Positions 18,601-28,006 of a DNA stretch of 64,000 bases are shown here, one piece after another. The notes beneath the pieces were generated by a model, which saw only the letters and a program-made list of their open reading frames with translations, made no database searches and was not told the origin of the DNA. The DNA lies in NCBI GenBank assembly GCA_017504165.1, contig JAFVRR010000011.1, positions 124,001-188,000 of the forward strand, read 5' to 3'. The stretch comes from Clostridia bacterium (GTDB lineage: Bacteria; Bacillota; Clostridia; Christensenellales; Borkfalkiaceae). The translations under genes and the position numbers were made by a program. How positions within the stretch are numbered: position 1 is the first letter of the stretch; the number at the start of each line of letters is the position of its first letter.

Positions 18601-19638
18601 GTGAAAATTTTACAAGACTTAAATTTTACTGAACTTAAAAACTTAATAGAAAGTTACAAAGAAAAGTCATTTAGGGCAACGCAAATTTATTCCGCATTAC
18701 ATAACGGTTTAAAAATTAGCGAAATATCTAATATTTCTAAAGCACTTCGTGAAAAATTACTTATTGAATTCGTAGACGAGCCAGTAGAAATTATTAAAAC
18801 GCTAGTTTCTAAAGACGGTACGGAAAAGTACCTATTTAAACTCTTTGATGGCAATATTATAGAAGGCGTGTATATGAAAAACCGCTACGGCAACACTCAA
18901 TGTCTATCAACTCAAGTCGGTTGTAGAATGGGCTGTAAATTTTGCGCATCGGGTATAGGCGGACTAGTTAGGAACTTAACGCCAGGCGAAATGCTTGCAA
19001 CTATTTCCGCAGTCAATAAAAAGGGTGGCGGAAATATAAATAAAAGGGCGGTAACCAATATAGTTTTAATGGGTAGTGGCGAGCCGTTAGACAATTACGA
19101 CAACGTCATTAAATTTTTAAAATTAGTGTCTTCTAAAGAGGGTTTAAACGTAAGTTTAAGAAATATTAGTTTATCAACTTGCGGAATCGTTCCTAAAATG
19201 TTAGCGCTTGCCGAAGAGAATTTGCCGGTAAACTTAACGGTATCACTTCATCAACCGTTTAACGATAAAAGAAAGGAATTAATGCCTATATCCAAAGTTT
19301 ATTCGGTGGACGAAATTTTAAAAGCGTGCGATTATTATTTTGAAAAAACGGGTAGGCGCTTTATATTCGAATATTCTTTAGTAAAGGGCGAAAACGACGA
19401 TATAGAGTCGGCAAACGAATTAATTAGGTTATTAAGACACAGACCGTGTCACGTTAATATAATAAGACTTAACGAAGTTAAGGAAAACAATTTAAAAGCA
19501 ACGACCGAAAAGGAGGCTTATCAATTTTGCGGTTTACTTGAAAAAGGTGGACTATCTGCAACCGTTAGAAGACTTAACGGCGCGGATATTGAAGGGGCTT
19601 GCGGTCAACTTAGAAGAAATTACGTAAAAGGAGAATAA
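18601..19638 (+). CDS. rlmN: Dual-specificity RNA methyltransferase RlmN (GTG start)
   Basis: Radical-SAM enzyme that makes 2-methyladenosine at A2503 of 23S rRNA and A37 of some tRNAs. The radical-SAM motif CRMGCKFCASG lies at about 104-114, the GSGEPLDNYDN block follows, and the C-terminal GADIEGACGQLR contains the methyl-carrying cysteine. At 345 residues it is normal. The start is GTG one base after the rsmB stop. In many Firmicutes prpC, prkC and rsgA come next; here rpe follows after 2 nt. Confidence 0.96.
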   Translation: MKILQDLNFTELKNLIESYKEKSFRATQIYSALHNGLKISEISNISKALREKLLIEFVDEPVEIIKTLVSKDGTEKYLFKLFDGNIIEGVYMKNRYGNTQCLSTQVGCRMGCKFCASGIGGLVRNLTPGEMLATISAVNKKGGGNINKRAVTNIVLMGSGEPLDNYDNVIKFLKLVSSKEGLNVSLRNISLSTCGIVPKMLALAEENLPVNLTVSLHQPFNDKRKELMPISKVYSVDEILKACDYYFEKTGRRFIFEYSLVKGENDDIESANELIRLLRHRPCHVNIIRLNEVKENNLKATTEKEAYQFCGLLEKGGLSATVRRLNGADIEGACGQLRRNYVKGE

Positions 19639-19640
19639 TT

Positions 19641-20297
19641 ATGAAAGACATCAAAATTGCACCGTCAATTTTATCGGCAAATTACGCTAAAATGGGCGAA
19701 GAAATTAAAAACGTTTGTGATAACGGAGCGGATTTTATTCACGTTGACGTTATGGACGGAAACTTCGTGCCAAACATTAACTTTGGTATGAAAATCGTAT
19801 CTGATTTGAGACCGTTAACCGACAAGGTTATGGACGTACACCTTATGATAGTAAGACCTGAAAGATATATTAAAGAGTTTGCTAAAGCGGGTGCTGATTA
19901 TATAACGGTACACTACGAGGCGTGCGAAAAACCTATAATCGAAGTTTTACAAGAAATTAGAAGTTTAGGTGTAAAGTCGGCAGTTTCTATTAAGCCTGAT
20001 ACAAGGGTAGAAGTATTAGAAAAACTTTTACCATACGTTGATATGATTTTAATTATGTGCGTATATCCAGGTTTTGGCGGTCAAAAATATATTGAAGATT
20101 CTACTGAAAGAATTAAAAAGACTAAAGAAATGGTAGACGCGTCCGGTTACGATATTAGAATTGAAGTTGACGGCGGTATTACCCTTGAAAACGTATCAAT
20201 CGTTAAAAACGCCGGCGCAGATACTATCGTTGCCGGCTCAACCGTGTTCAAAGCTGAAGATAAAAAGGCTGTAATTAAAGCGCTTAGAGAAAACTAA
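19641..20297 (+). CDS. rpe: Ribulose-phosphate 3-epimerase
   Basis: Interconverts ribulose 5-phosphate and xylulose 5-phosphate in the pentose phosphate pathway. The 218-residue TIM barrel shows the active-site motifs IAPSILSANYAKMG, HVDVMDGNFVPNI, DVHLMIV, VYPGFGGQ and the EVDGGI phosphate-binding loop. AAAGGAG precedes the ATG. It is in the middle of the operon. Confidence 0.97.
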   Translation: MKDIKIAPSILSANYAKMGEEIKNVCDNGADFIHVDVMDGNFVPNINFGMKIVSDLRPLTDKVMDVHLMIVRPERYIKEFAKAGADYITVHYEACEKPIIEVLQEIRSLGVKSAVSIKPDTRVEVLEKLLPYVDMILIMCVYPGFGGQKYIEDSTERIKKTKEMVDASGYDIRIEVDGGITLENVSIVKNAGADTIVAGSTVFKAEDKKAVIKALREN

Positions 20298-20298
20298 A

Positions 20299-21579
20299 AT
20301 GGAAAATCAAAAAATGTACGAATTATTAGGTGTTGATGAAAAGACCTATAATTTCGGCGAAGAAATATTATCAAGTTTAAAAGAAAGGTTTGACGCCATT
20401 GATAAAATTGCAGAGTATAACCAAAATAAAATTTTATACGCTTTTCAAAAGGAAAGGGTAGACGCAAGTTGCATGCAAGCGTCAACAGGTTACGGTTACG
20501 ACGATATTGGCCGTGAAAAGTTAGAAAAAGTATACGCTAGCGTTTTCCATACTGAGTCCGCACTTGTTAGACCGCAAATTACCTGTGGTACGCACGCTTT
20601 AACCGTGGCGTTATCGGCAAACTTACTTCCCGGTGATGAACTTTTATCGCCCGCGGGTAAGCCTTACGATACGCTAGAAGAAGTTATCGGTATAAGGCCG
20701 TCTACTTGTTCGCTTAAAGAATACGGCGTATCGTATAGACAAGTTGACTTAACTAGCGACGGCGGTTTTAATTATCCTGAAATAGAAAAGGCAATTAACG
20801 ATAAAACCAAACTAGTTACAATTCAACGCTCTAAAGGTTATCAAACTAGACCTACTTTTTCAGTAAAACAAATAGGTGAACTTATTGCCTTTGTCAAAAA
20901 TATTAAACCAGACCTAATCGTTATGGTAGACAACTGCTACGGAGAATTCGTGGAAACTATCGAGCCTAGCGACGTTGGCGCGGATATGGTAGTCGGTTCG
21001 CTTATTAAAAACCCTGGTGGCGGTCTTGCTCCGATTGGCGGTTATATTTGCGGTAAACAGGAACTTATTGAAAGATGCGCGTATAGATTAACTGCGCCAG
21101 GTCTTGGTCAAGAAGTAGGCGCTACGCTTGGCGTTTTGCCTAAATTTTATCAAGGTTTATTCTTAGCCCCAACAGTTACTGCAGGGGCGCTTAAAGGGGC
21201 GATTTTCGCCGCTAACGTGTATGAAAGGTTAGGATTTAAAACCGTTCCTAATAGCGTGGAATCTCGCCACGATATTATTCAAGCGGTAGAACTTAAATCG
21301 GGCGAGGCAATGTGTGCTTTTTGTAAAGGCATTCAAGGCGCTGCTCCCGTAGATAGTTACGTAACGCCTATTCCTTGGGCAATGCCGGGATATGATAGTG
21401 AAGTTATTATGGCTGCGGGCGCGTTTGTTCAAGGCTCTTCAATCGAACTTTCGGCGGACGGGCCTATTCGCGAGCCTTACGCCGTTTATTTCCAAGGCGG
21501 ACTTACTTTCTATCATGCAAAACTTGGTATTTTAAAATCATTACAAGAACTTATTAACGCTAACATTGTAAAATTATAA
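20299..21579 (+). CDS. PLP-dependent methionine gamma-lyase-family protein (aluminium-resistance family)
   Basis: Member of the widespread Firmicutes family annotated as 'methionine gamma-lyase / aluminium resistance protein', a fold-type I PLP enzyme of about 420 residues. The probable PLP lysine lies in SLIKNPGGGLAPIGGY, preceded by the MVDNCYGEF aspartate motif. The N-terminal RPQITCGTHALT and central QRSKGYQTRP are family hallmarks. The true substrate is unknown. It starts one base after the rpe stop, so it is surely co-transcribed. Confidence 0.85.
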   Translation: MENQKMYELLGVDEKTYNFGEEILSSLKERFDAIDKIAEYNQNKILYAFQKERVDASCMQASTGYGYDDIGREKLEKVYASVFHTESALVRPQITCGTHALTVALSANLLPGDELLSPAGKPYDTLEEVIGIRPSTCSLKEYGVSYRQVDLTSDGGFNYPEIEKAINDKTKLVTIQRSKGYQTRPTFSVKQIGELIAFVKNIKPDLIVMVDNCYGEFVETIEPSDVGADMVVGSLIKNPGGGLAPIGGYICGKQELIERCAYRLTAPGLGQEVGATLGVLPKFYQGLFLAPTVTAGALKGAIFAANVYERLGFKTVPNSVESRHDIIQAVELKSGEAMCAFCKGIQGAAPVDSYVTPIPWAMPGYDSEVIMAAGAFVQGSSIELSADGPIREPYAVYFQGGLTFYHAKLGILKSLQELINANIVKL

Positions 21580-21589
21580 AGGAGAATTT

Positions 21590-22549
21590 ATGAAAGTTTC
21601 AGTACTTGGTACGGGTAGATGGGGAAGTTTCATTACTTGGTATTTATCGCACGAAAAACACGACGTCGTTGAATGGGGGCGTGAAGGTGGTAAATCGTAC
21701 ACCGTATTAAAAGAAACGGGTAAAAATGAATACGTCACTTTAAACAGTTCGGTTACTTTAACTAGTGACCTAAAGTTTGCTGTAGAATTTGCCGACCTTA
21801 TTATAATTTCAGTACTCAGCAACTCTTTAAAAGAAGTATTATTATCTGCTAAAAATTACGGCGCGGACAAAAAAGATATAGTCTTATGTATGAAAGGATT
21901 AGAAGAAGATACGGGTTTAAGGCTTAGTGAAGTTGCCGTTAGTTGCGGGTACGATAAAAATAAGGTTGCCGTATGGATAGGTCCTGGACATATTGAAGAA
22001 TTTACTAAAGGTAAGCCCAACTGTATGGTTATAGATAGTAATAATAGAGAGTTAACCGTAAAACTTGCCGACAGTTTAAGGAGTGATTTAATTCGCTTTT
22101 ATTACGGCGACGATTTAATCGGCAATGAAATAGGCGCTGCCGCAAAAAACGTTATAGGTATTGCAGCGGGTATGCTTGACGGCGGTGGTTATTCCACCTT
22201 AAAAGGTCCTTTAATGGCGCGTGGCGCTAGGGAAATAGGTAGACTTATTAAGGCAATGGGTGGCAATGAACTATCCGCTTACGGTCTATGCCATTTAGGC
22301 GATTACGAAACCACTTTGTTTTCTCCGTTTTCTCAAAATAGAAGGTATGGCGAACATTTTATTAAAGGCGAAAAGTTTGAAAAGAGCGCAGAAGGCGTTA
22401 AAACGGTAAAAGCATTAAAACTCCTTGGCGAAAAATATAACGAAGAACTGCCTATTTGCAACGCCGTATATAGAATTTTATATGAAAATGCAAACCCTAT
22501 GGAAACCTTTAATACTTTATTTCATAGAAGTTCTAGAACTGAATTTTAA
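21590..22549 (+). CDS. gpsA: Glycerol-3-phosphate dehydrogenase [NAD(P)+]
   Basis: Reduces dihydroxyacetone phosphate to sn-glycerol 3-phosphate for phospholipid synthesis. The 319-residue protein opens with the dinucleotide motif VLGTGRWGSF and carries the catalytic-lysine region GAAAKNVIGIAAGMLDGG and the downstream LMARGAREIGRL. The family norm is 325-340, so it is near full length. AAAGGAG precedes the ATG. It is the last gene of the operon before a terminator. Confidence 0.93.
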   Translation: MKVSVLGTGRWGSFITWYLSHEKHDVVEWGREGGKSYTVLKETGKNEYVTLNSSVTLTSDLKFAVEFADLIIISVLSNSLKEVLLSAKNYGADKKDIVLCMKGLEEDTGLRLSEVAVSCGYDKNKVAVWIGPGHIEEFTKGKPNCMVIDSNNRELTVKLADSLRSDLIRFYYGDDLIGNEIGAAAKNVIGIAAGMLDGGGYSTLKGPLMARGAREIGRLIKAMGGNELSAYGLCHLGDYETTLFSPFSQNRRYGEHFIKGEKFEKSAEGVKTVKALKLLGEKYNEELPICNAVYRILYENANPMETFNTLFHRSSRTEF

Positions 22550-22556
22550 TAAAATA

Positions 22557-22588
22557 AAAATTGCGACTTATAAGTCGCAATTTTTTTA
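22557..22588. terminator. Bidirectional terminator between gpsA and P-type ATPase
   Basis: Perfect palindrome 22561-22580 (TTGCGACTTA and its complement) flanked by an A-run and a run of seven T. It serves the convergent genes. Confidence 0.9.
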
Positions 22589-25189
22589 TTTGTCCTTATT
22601 TTTTAAACTTGCCGTTAAGTTTTTGTTAACTTCAAAGAATTTGTCAACTAACGGAATATCAAGTTCAAATAATGCAATTAAGAGTACGAAGTATTTCCAT
22701 TCAACGCCGGGCGCTCCAAATACTGGGAACATATTAGTAAGCATAAAGAAGTTAAGTCCTGGAATGAATATTGACGTATCAAGTAAGAATATCATCCAAA
22801 TTGCAATAATTATAGCAACCGTCATCATAACGAGCGATCTGCCAAGGTTGAACGGTCTACAAATTTTATACAAGTAAACTGCACCGCCTAACGTGAACGC
22901 CACTACTTGAAGTGTTGTGCAAAGTAGTTCGGGATTTTGTACGTTAGGGTCGTTAAATATACCAAGTACGTTTAAAAATTTTATTATATAAACGTTAAGT
23001 AACAATATAAGTGCGCCTGGTATTGCGTTGCTGAATATCGTAAACAAGAAGTCGCCTTCAACTCTCTTATCGTTTGGTTGAAGAGAAAGTATAATTGAAG
23101 GAACGCCTATGATTGCAAACTCTAAAATAGTAAGCATACCCGAAGCAAATGGGAATGGAGCGGTAGATGCAATCGAGAGTAGTGCAAGCAAAGTTATAAA
23201 TATAGTTTTCATTAAATATAACGAGGCCGATTGTTGTATGTTGTTAATAACACGTCTACCTTCGGCAACAACTTTTGGCATACTGTTAAAGTTATTGTCG
23301 GTAAGTACTATGTGCGCTACGTTTTTAGCGGCGTCCGCACCTGCGGCAACCGTAATAGAACAGTCCGACTCGCGCATTGCTAAAATATCGTTCACGCCGT
23401 CGCCCGTCATTGCAACTGTGTGTCCCGCGCGTTTAAGCGCTTTTATCAGTACTGCTTTTTGGTCGGGTGAAACTCTGCCAAATACGGTATATTTATCGGC
23501 AATTGACGCTACTTCTTTATTAGATAAACCTTCTAAACTAATCCAGTTAGATGAATTTTCTATGCCTGCGCGTTTAGCGATTTCCGAAACGGTTATCGGA
23601 TTATCGCCCGAAATTACTTTTACGTTTACGTCGTTATCTTTAAACCATTTTATAGTAGATATTGCCTCTTCACGAATATTGTCGGAAATTGCAATTACGG
23701 CTATTGGTTTCATTTGAGGTAAAGTGTTTTTAGAACTAATAGATGCGTTAGAGTGTGCAAGTAGTAAAACGCGGTTTCCAAGCGTTGTAAATTTATCTAT
23801 TTGCGTTTTTAAATATTCTGGAATTTCAGATAGAATAAACTCTGGTGCGCCAAGCGCGTATGTGCCTACGTTTTCAAAAGTAATAGCGCTATATTTTCTT
23901 TGTGAAGAGAAAGGTATAGTTTTTATTGCGGTAAACTCGTTTTTAGGAATAAAGTGCGCGCGTAGGGCAACTGCCGTTTGGTTATTATCATCTAAAACTT
24001 TTTCCATTGAGCCGATAACGTCGTTTATATCATAGGGGTGGCTAGTCGTTAATTCCACGGTATCAAGAACGTTCATTCTGCCGTCGGTTATAGTTCCCGT
24101 TTTATCTAAACAAAGCACGTCAACCCTTGCAAGCATTTCAAGAGAATACATATCTTGAACGAGAGTGTTTGATTTATGTAATCTTACAACGCCAAGTGAT
24201 AGGGCCATAGTAGTTAAAAGAACAAGACCAGACGGTATCATACCGATAATTACAGCGCCCGTTTTTGTAACGACTTCATTTTGTAAACTTATGCCAATAA
24301 AGGTGTTTGATTCAATAGCGTCTTTTACTGCGTTTAAGTTTACAAGCCCTATGCCAAATGCGATAGGAACGATTAAAATACCAACGGTTTTAACGATCCA
24401 TTGCATCGTTCCCATAAGTTTAGAGTGTGGTTTTTTAAACTTTTTAGCGCGCATCGTAAGTTTTTGAACGTAACATTCTTCGCCAACATTATCTGCTTTT
24501 GCAAGGCAACTACCGCCAACTACGAAACTGCCCGCCATAAGCACGTCGCCTACGTTTTTCTTAACTGGTACTGATTCGCCGGTTAAAATAGATTCGTTAA
24601 CTTCAACTTTGCCGTCCATAACGATACCGTCAACTGGGATTTGGTTTCCCACCATAACTTTAAAAATATCGTCTAAAACAATTTCGTTAGAATTTATTTC
24701 TTCTTCTTTGCCGTTTCGTATTACTTTAGATATTGGGTTTTGAAGTATGGATAATTTTTCAAGAGATAATTTCGCCCTAATTTCTTGAACTATACCGATT
24801 ATAAGGTTTATTGCAAAGAATGCTATAAACATAAAGTTGGCAAGTGATGCTTGTACCGCTAAATATGCAATAAATACTATAAGACCTAAAAGGTTAAAGA
24901 AAGTACAAGAATTAGTTAAGATTATCGATAAAATCGATTTGCCGTTTTTATTATTGGTTTCGTTAGTTAATGCAAGAGATTTTCTCTTTTCAACTTGCTC
25001 GTAACTAAGACCTTGCTCAATCGTAGGGTTGTACCTTTCCGCTTTGCTTTGCGGTGGTAAATTCTTCCTTTTTATCTTTTTAGGTTTTTTCTTTGGTTTT
25101 AGTGGAGTTTCATTAACGGGTTCTAAATTTGAAGTTTGATTATCTTCTACTATGTCGAACTCGTCGTTAAACTTGTTAACTTTTTTCAT
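22586..25189 (-). CDS. Cation-transporting P-type ATPase (CtpE/Ca2+-like subgroup)
   Basis: Membrane pump of 867 residues. A charged Lys/Pro-rich cytoplasmic tail (1-75) precedes the core. Motifs: ILTGESVPV (actuator), CLDKTGTITDG (phosphorylated Asp), TGDGVNDILAMRESD (hinge), and GMIPSGLVLLTT in M4 where CtpE-type pumps have a PEGL-like motif. About ten membrane segments are evident. There is no CPx motif or HMA domain, so it is not a heavy-metal pump; Ca2+ or another light cation is likely. It has its own promoter and AAGGAAG ribosome site. Confidence 0.85.
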   Translation of the reverse strand: MKKVNKFNDEFDIVEDNQTSNLEPVNETPLKPKKKPKKIKRKNLPPQSKAERYNPTIEQGLSYEQVEKRKSLALTNETNNKNGKSILSIILTNSCTFFNLLGLIVFIAYLAVQASLANFMFIAFFAINLIIGIVQEIRAKLSLEKLSILQNPISKVIRNGKEEEINSNEIVLDDIFKVMVGNQIPVDGIVMDGKVEVNESILTGESVPVKKNVGDVLMAGSFVVGGSCLAKADNVGEECYVQKLTMRAKKFKKPHSKLMGTMQWIVKTVGILIVPIAFGIGLVNLNAVKDAIESNTFIGISLQNEVVTKTGAVIIGMIPSGLVLLTTMALSLGVVRLHKSNTLVQDMYSLEMLARVDVLCLDKTGTITDGRMNVLDTVELTTSHPYDINDVIGSMEKVLDDNNQTAVALRAHFIPKNEFTAIKTIPFSSQRKYSAITFENVGTYALGAPEFILSEIPEYLKTQIDKFTTLGNRVLLLAHSNASISSKNTLPQMKPIAVIAISDNIREEAISTIKWFKDNDVNVKVISGDNPITVSEIAKRAGIENSSNWISLEGLSNKEVASIADKYTVFGRVSPDQKAVLIKALKRAGHTVAMTGDGVNDILAMRESDCSITVAAGADAAKNVAHIVLTDNNFNSMPKVVAEGRRVINNIQQSASLYLMKTIFITLLALLSIASTAPFPFASGMLTILEFAIIGVPSIILSLQPNDKRVEGDFLFTIFSNAIPGALILLLNVYIIKFLNVLGIFNDPNVQNPELLCTTLQVVAFTLGGAVYLYKICRPFNLGRSLVMMTVAIIIAIWMIFLLDTSIFIPGLNFFMLTNMFPVFGAPGVEWKYFVLLIALFELDIPLVDKFFEVNKNLTASLKNKDK

Positions 25190-25219
25190 TTTAACTTCCT
25201 TAAATAATTTAATAGTATT

Positions 25220-25248
25220 ATTTTATCATTTTTTATCTTAATTTTCAA
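25220..25248 (-). promoter_or_regulatory. Promoter of the CtpE-like ATPase gene
   Basis: On the minus strand, TTGAAA (25243-25248), a 17-nt spacer, extended-10 TGA and TAAAAT (25220-25225). Confidence 0.6.
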
Positions 25249-25288
25249 TAGTTTTAATAAAATATAATAATTATTTTATTATAAGGTA

Positions 25289-25317
25289 TTGACAAAACTT
25301 TTAAACTATATTACAAT
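25289..25317 (+). promoter_or_regulatory. Promoter of the metal-sensor / metal-pump operon
   Basis: TTGACA (25289-25294), a 17-nt spacer and TACAAT (25312-25317). The start near 25324 lies inside the operator palindrome and rules out the in-frame ATG at 25318. Confidence 0.85.
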
Positions 25318-25335
25318 ATGAATATATTTTCATAT
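25316..25335 (+). promoter_or_regulatory. SmtB/CadC-type operator
   Basis: Inverted repeat ATATGAA (25316-25322) / TTCATAT (25329-25335) with a 6-nt centre, covering the end of the -10 box and the start site. Its form (TGAA...TTCA) matches ArsR/SmtB-family zinc operators. A bound repressor would block RNA polymerase. Confidence 0.7.
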
Positions 25336-25353
25336 ACTAAAATAGGAGGTAGT

Positions 25354-25656
25354 ATGGATACTAGTATTTTTTCTTCAACTGAAAAGATGGAGAAATTAAG
25401 TAAGAATATAAAAATATTAGGGGATAGTAACCGCTTAAAAATAATCATTTTATTATTTGACGGAGAAAAGTGCGTTGGCGATATAACGGATAGCGTTGGT
25501 CTTAGCCAATCGGCAACATCGCATCAACTTAGAATTTTAAAAGACGCCAATATTTTAAAAAGTAAAAAAGAAGGCAATTTAATTTATTATAGTATTGCCG
25601 ATAACCACGTGCGCGTTTTAGTAAAGACGCTTATGGAACATTTAGACTGTATATAA
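25354..25656 (+). CDS. ArsR/SmtB-family metal-responsive repressor
   Basis: Winged-helix repressor (100 residues) that should leave DNA when metal binds. The recognition region is VGLSQSATSHQLRILKDANI. The alpha-5 metal site is well kept: D-x-H followed by H eleven residues later (DNH ... EH), as in SmtB and CzrA, with a Cys at the fourth ligand position where SmtB has Glu. The alpha-3 site has only one Cys (KCVGD), so a CadC-type Cys4 site is unlikely. The start is the ATG at 25354 after a perfect AGGAGG. It is followed 9 nt later by its probable target pump. Confidence 0.9.
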   Translation: MDTSIFSSTEKMEKLSKNIKILGDSNRLKIIILLFDGEKCVGDITDSVGLSQSATSHQLRILKDANILKSKKEGNLIYYSIADNHVRVLVKTLMEHLDCI

Positions 25657-25665
25657 GGAGATTTT

Positions 25666-27927
25666 ATGGACGTTAGAGTAAAGTCGTTAAAAATTTTAAC
25701 GGAAGAAATTAATAACTTAGAAGAAATTGATACTTCTATTTTAAATATTAAAGGGGTAATAGATACTAAACTCAACAAGATAGACGGCGCGTATAAACTT
25801 GATTACGCTCTTGATAATTGGGCAAGCGATTATGACGTAATGGTGTCTATTATGGATTTATTGCAAAACGATTATTCCCTTGACTCAGAACCGTATTTTG
25901 ATGAGGAAGATGATATTAGTGTTGAAAAAGATATTAAAGTTGATATGGAAGATGAGGAAAACCATTGTCACGAGCATTGTCACTCTTGCGACCACGAGCA
26001 TCACGAAGAAAGTTCGCATCATCACGGACGTTCGCATATAAATTGCGGTTGCCATAGCCACGAGCATAGCGAATTTAATAATACGCCTAAAAGTAAAATT
26101 ATCGAACTTGGTGTATCGCTTGTAATATTTATTATAGGTTTAATTTTATCTTTTATAGATTCCACAAAAAAAGTAGCGCCGTATATTATGGTGGTTGCTT
26201 ATTCCGTTGCTGGTTACGAGGCGATTTTTGAAGGTATAATCGGCATTTTTAGAAAGAAATTCTTTACTGAAAATCTACTTATGACTATAGCGTCGGTTTC
26301 AGCGTTGTTTTTAGGCGAAACTGCCGAGGCTTACGGGATTATGTTGTTATTCTCAATCGGCGAACTTTTTGAACACGTTGCACTTGATAATTCCTCTAAG
26401 GTTATAGACAATTTAAAAAATTCTTGTCCTAAAATGGTTACAGTTTTAAAAGACGGCGTTGAAACTAAAGTAAAAGTTGAAAGCATTAAAGTCGGAGACG
26501 TAATCGTAGTTAAGGCGGGGGAAATTCTTGCAATTGACGGTAAAATTATAAACGGTAGCGCTAGTTTTGACAGTAAAACCGTCACTGGCGAAAGCAAATA
26601 TAAAGACTTAGACGTAGGCGATGAAGTATTTGGAGGTTATAAAAACGTTAACGGCGTAGTTCAAATAGAGGCGCTTAAAACGTATGACGAATCAACTCTT
26701 TCAAAGATTATGGAAATAGTTGAAAATTCCGCTAAACTTAAATCTAAAAAGGAAAGTTTTATCGAAAAATTTGCTAAATGGTATACTCCACTTGTATTAG
26801 TTTTGGCGGTATTATTAGCGTTTGTTCCACCTTTCTTTAGCGCAGTTTATATTGACGGACTTAAAATTTGGGGGCTTAGGGCTATTATGCTTTTATGCGT
26901 ATCTTGTCCTTGCGCGCTTGTTATTTCAGTACCTCTTACCTATTTTTGCGGTGTAGGCGCGGCTGCGCAAAAGGGCGTGTTAATTAAAAGTACTAACACT
27001 CTTGAAAAACTTGCCTCTTGCGATACCGTAGTTTTTGATAAAACGGGAACGCTTACTAAAGGGGAACTTAAAATTACTAAAATTTTATCAACTAAAGATT
27101 TTAGCGGTAAACTTTTAAATACAATTAGCCTACTTGAAAAGAATTCTAATCATCCAATAGCAAAAGCAATTAAAAAGGCTTCGGGCGAAGTAAACGGCGA
27201 GGTTTATGAATTTAAAGAAATAGCAGGTAAGGGAATTACCGCTACTATCGATGGCAAATATCATATTTTAGGAAACTTTAAGTTCTTGAAAGAAAGCGGT
27301 ATAGAATTTAAAGAGTGTGAAGAAATAGGCACTAAACTTTACTTAGCGGTTGAAAATAAGTTTGCAGGCTGTATAGTTTTAAACGACGAAATTAGAGATG
27401 AGGCGTACGGCGCTATTCGCGAACTTAAAGACTACGGCGTGTATAAAACGGTGATGCTTACGGGCGACAGTAAAGAATATGCAAAAACGATAAGAAAAGA
27501 ACTTAAAATGTCTACCTCTGTTTCCGAACTTATGCCTGACGGCAAGGTAAAAGAACTTGAAAACATTATTGCAAACAACGGCAAAAAGGCGGTAGCGTTC
27601 GTCGGTGACGGCGTTAACGATGCGCCTAGTATTACTAGGGCAGACGTAGGTTTTGCAATGGGTGCGTTAGGTAGTGATTCGGCAATAGAAAGCGCCGATA
27701 TCGTACTTACTGACGACGATTTGTCTAAAGTTCCGTATACGGTAAGGCTTGCTAAAAGAACGAACTCTATTGCTAAGCAAAACATTATAGTTTCACTAGC
27801 GGTTAAAGTAATAATTATGCTTTTAGGCGCGTTTGGTATAACCACAAGTTTATGGCTTGCAATCTCTTCTGACGTCGGTATTATGATACTTGCTGTTCTC
27901 AACGCTATAAGAAATAGAATTAATTAA
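25666..27927 (+). CDS. Zn/Cd-exporting P1B-type ATPase with His/Cys-rich N-terminal region
   Basis: Heavy-metal pump of 753 residues related to ZntA/CadA. Residues 1-70 look like a degenerate HMA domain without CxxC. Residues 99-134 form a linker with about 14 His and 5 Cys, a likely Zn2+ buffer or sensor. The core has TGES, the transmembrane CPC motif (SCPCALVIS), FDKTGTLTKG, the NHPIAKAI HP motif, GDGVNDAPS and a final-helix Asp (SSDVG). CPC plus the late Asp fit the Zn/Cd/Pb class. It is co-transcribed with the sensor, so it should be induced by excess metal. Confidence 0.92.
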   Translation: MDVRVKSLKILTEEINNLEEIDTSILNIKGVIDTKLNKIDGAYKLDYALDNWASDYDVMVSIMDLLQNDYSLDSEPYFDEEDDISVEKDIKVDMEDEENHCHEHCHSCDHEHHEESSHHHGRSHINCGCHSHEHSEFNNTPKSKIIELGVSLVIFIIGLILSFIDSTKKVAPYIMVVAYSVAGYEAIFEGIIGIFRKKFFTENLLMTIASVSALFLGETAEAYGIMLLFSIGELFEHVALDNSSKVIDNLKNSCPKMVTVLKDGVETKVKVESIKVGDVIVVKAGEILAIDGKIINGSASFDSKTVTGESKYKDLDVGDEVFGGYKNVNGVVQIEALKTYDESTLSKIMEIVENSAKLKSKKESFIEKFAKWYTPLVLVLAVLLAFVPPFFSAVYIDGLKIWGLRAIMLLCVSCPCALVISVPLTYFCGVGAAAQKGVLIKSTNTLEKLASCDTVVFDKTGTLTKGELKITKILSTKDFSGKLLNTISLLEKNSNHPIAKAIKKASGEVNGEVYEFKEIAGKGITATIDGKYHILGNFKFLKESGIEFKECEEIGTKLYLAVENKFAGCIVLNDEIRDEAYGAIRELKDYGVYKTVMLTGDSKEYAKTIRKELKMSTSVSELMPDGKVKELENIIANNGKKAVAFVGDGVNDAPSITRADVGFAMGALGSDSAIESADIVLTDDDLSKVPYTVRLAKRTNSIAKQNIIVSLAVKVIIMLLGAFGITTSLWLAISSDVGIMILAVLNAIRNRIN

Positions 27928-27946
27928 TAAAATTTTAGATAAAATA

Positions 27947-27975
27947 TTGAAATTTTTAAATATAAGTGTTATAAT
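27947..27975 (+). promoter_or_regulatory. Promoter of the sugar-isomerase-like pair
   Basis: TTGAAA (27947-27952), a 17-nt spacer, extended-10 TGT and consensus TATAAT (27970-27975). Confidence 0.8.
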
Positions 27976-28006
27976 ATTTTTATTAATAAAAATTTAAAGG
28001 TGAAAA

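Noticed and set aside
22425..22877. 150-codon ORF across the gpsA end, terminator and ATPase end
   Set aside because: Crosses a strong bidirectional terminator and overlaps two real genes.
23109..23717. 202-codon ORF antisense to the CtpE-like ATPase
   Set aside because: Shadow frame; the sense gene is complete and well conserved.
25318..25353. Upstream ATG for the ArsR-type repressor
   Set aside because: It lies at the -10 box/operator and would precede the transcription start; AGGAGG supports 25354.
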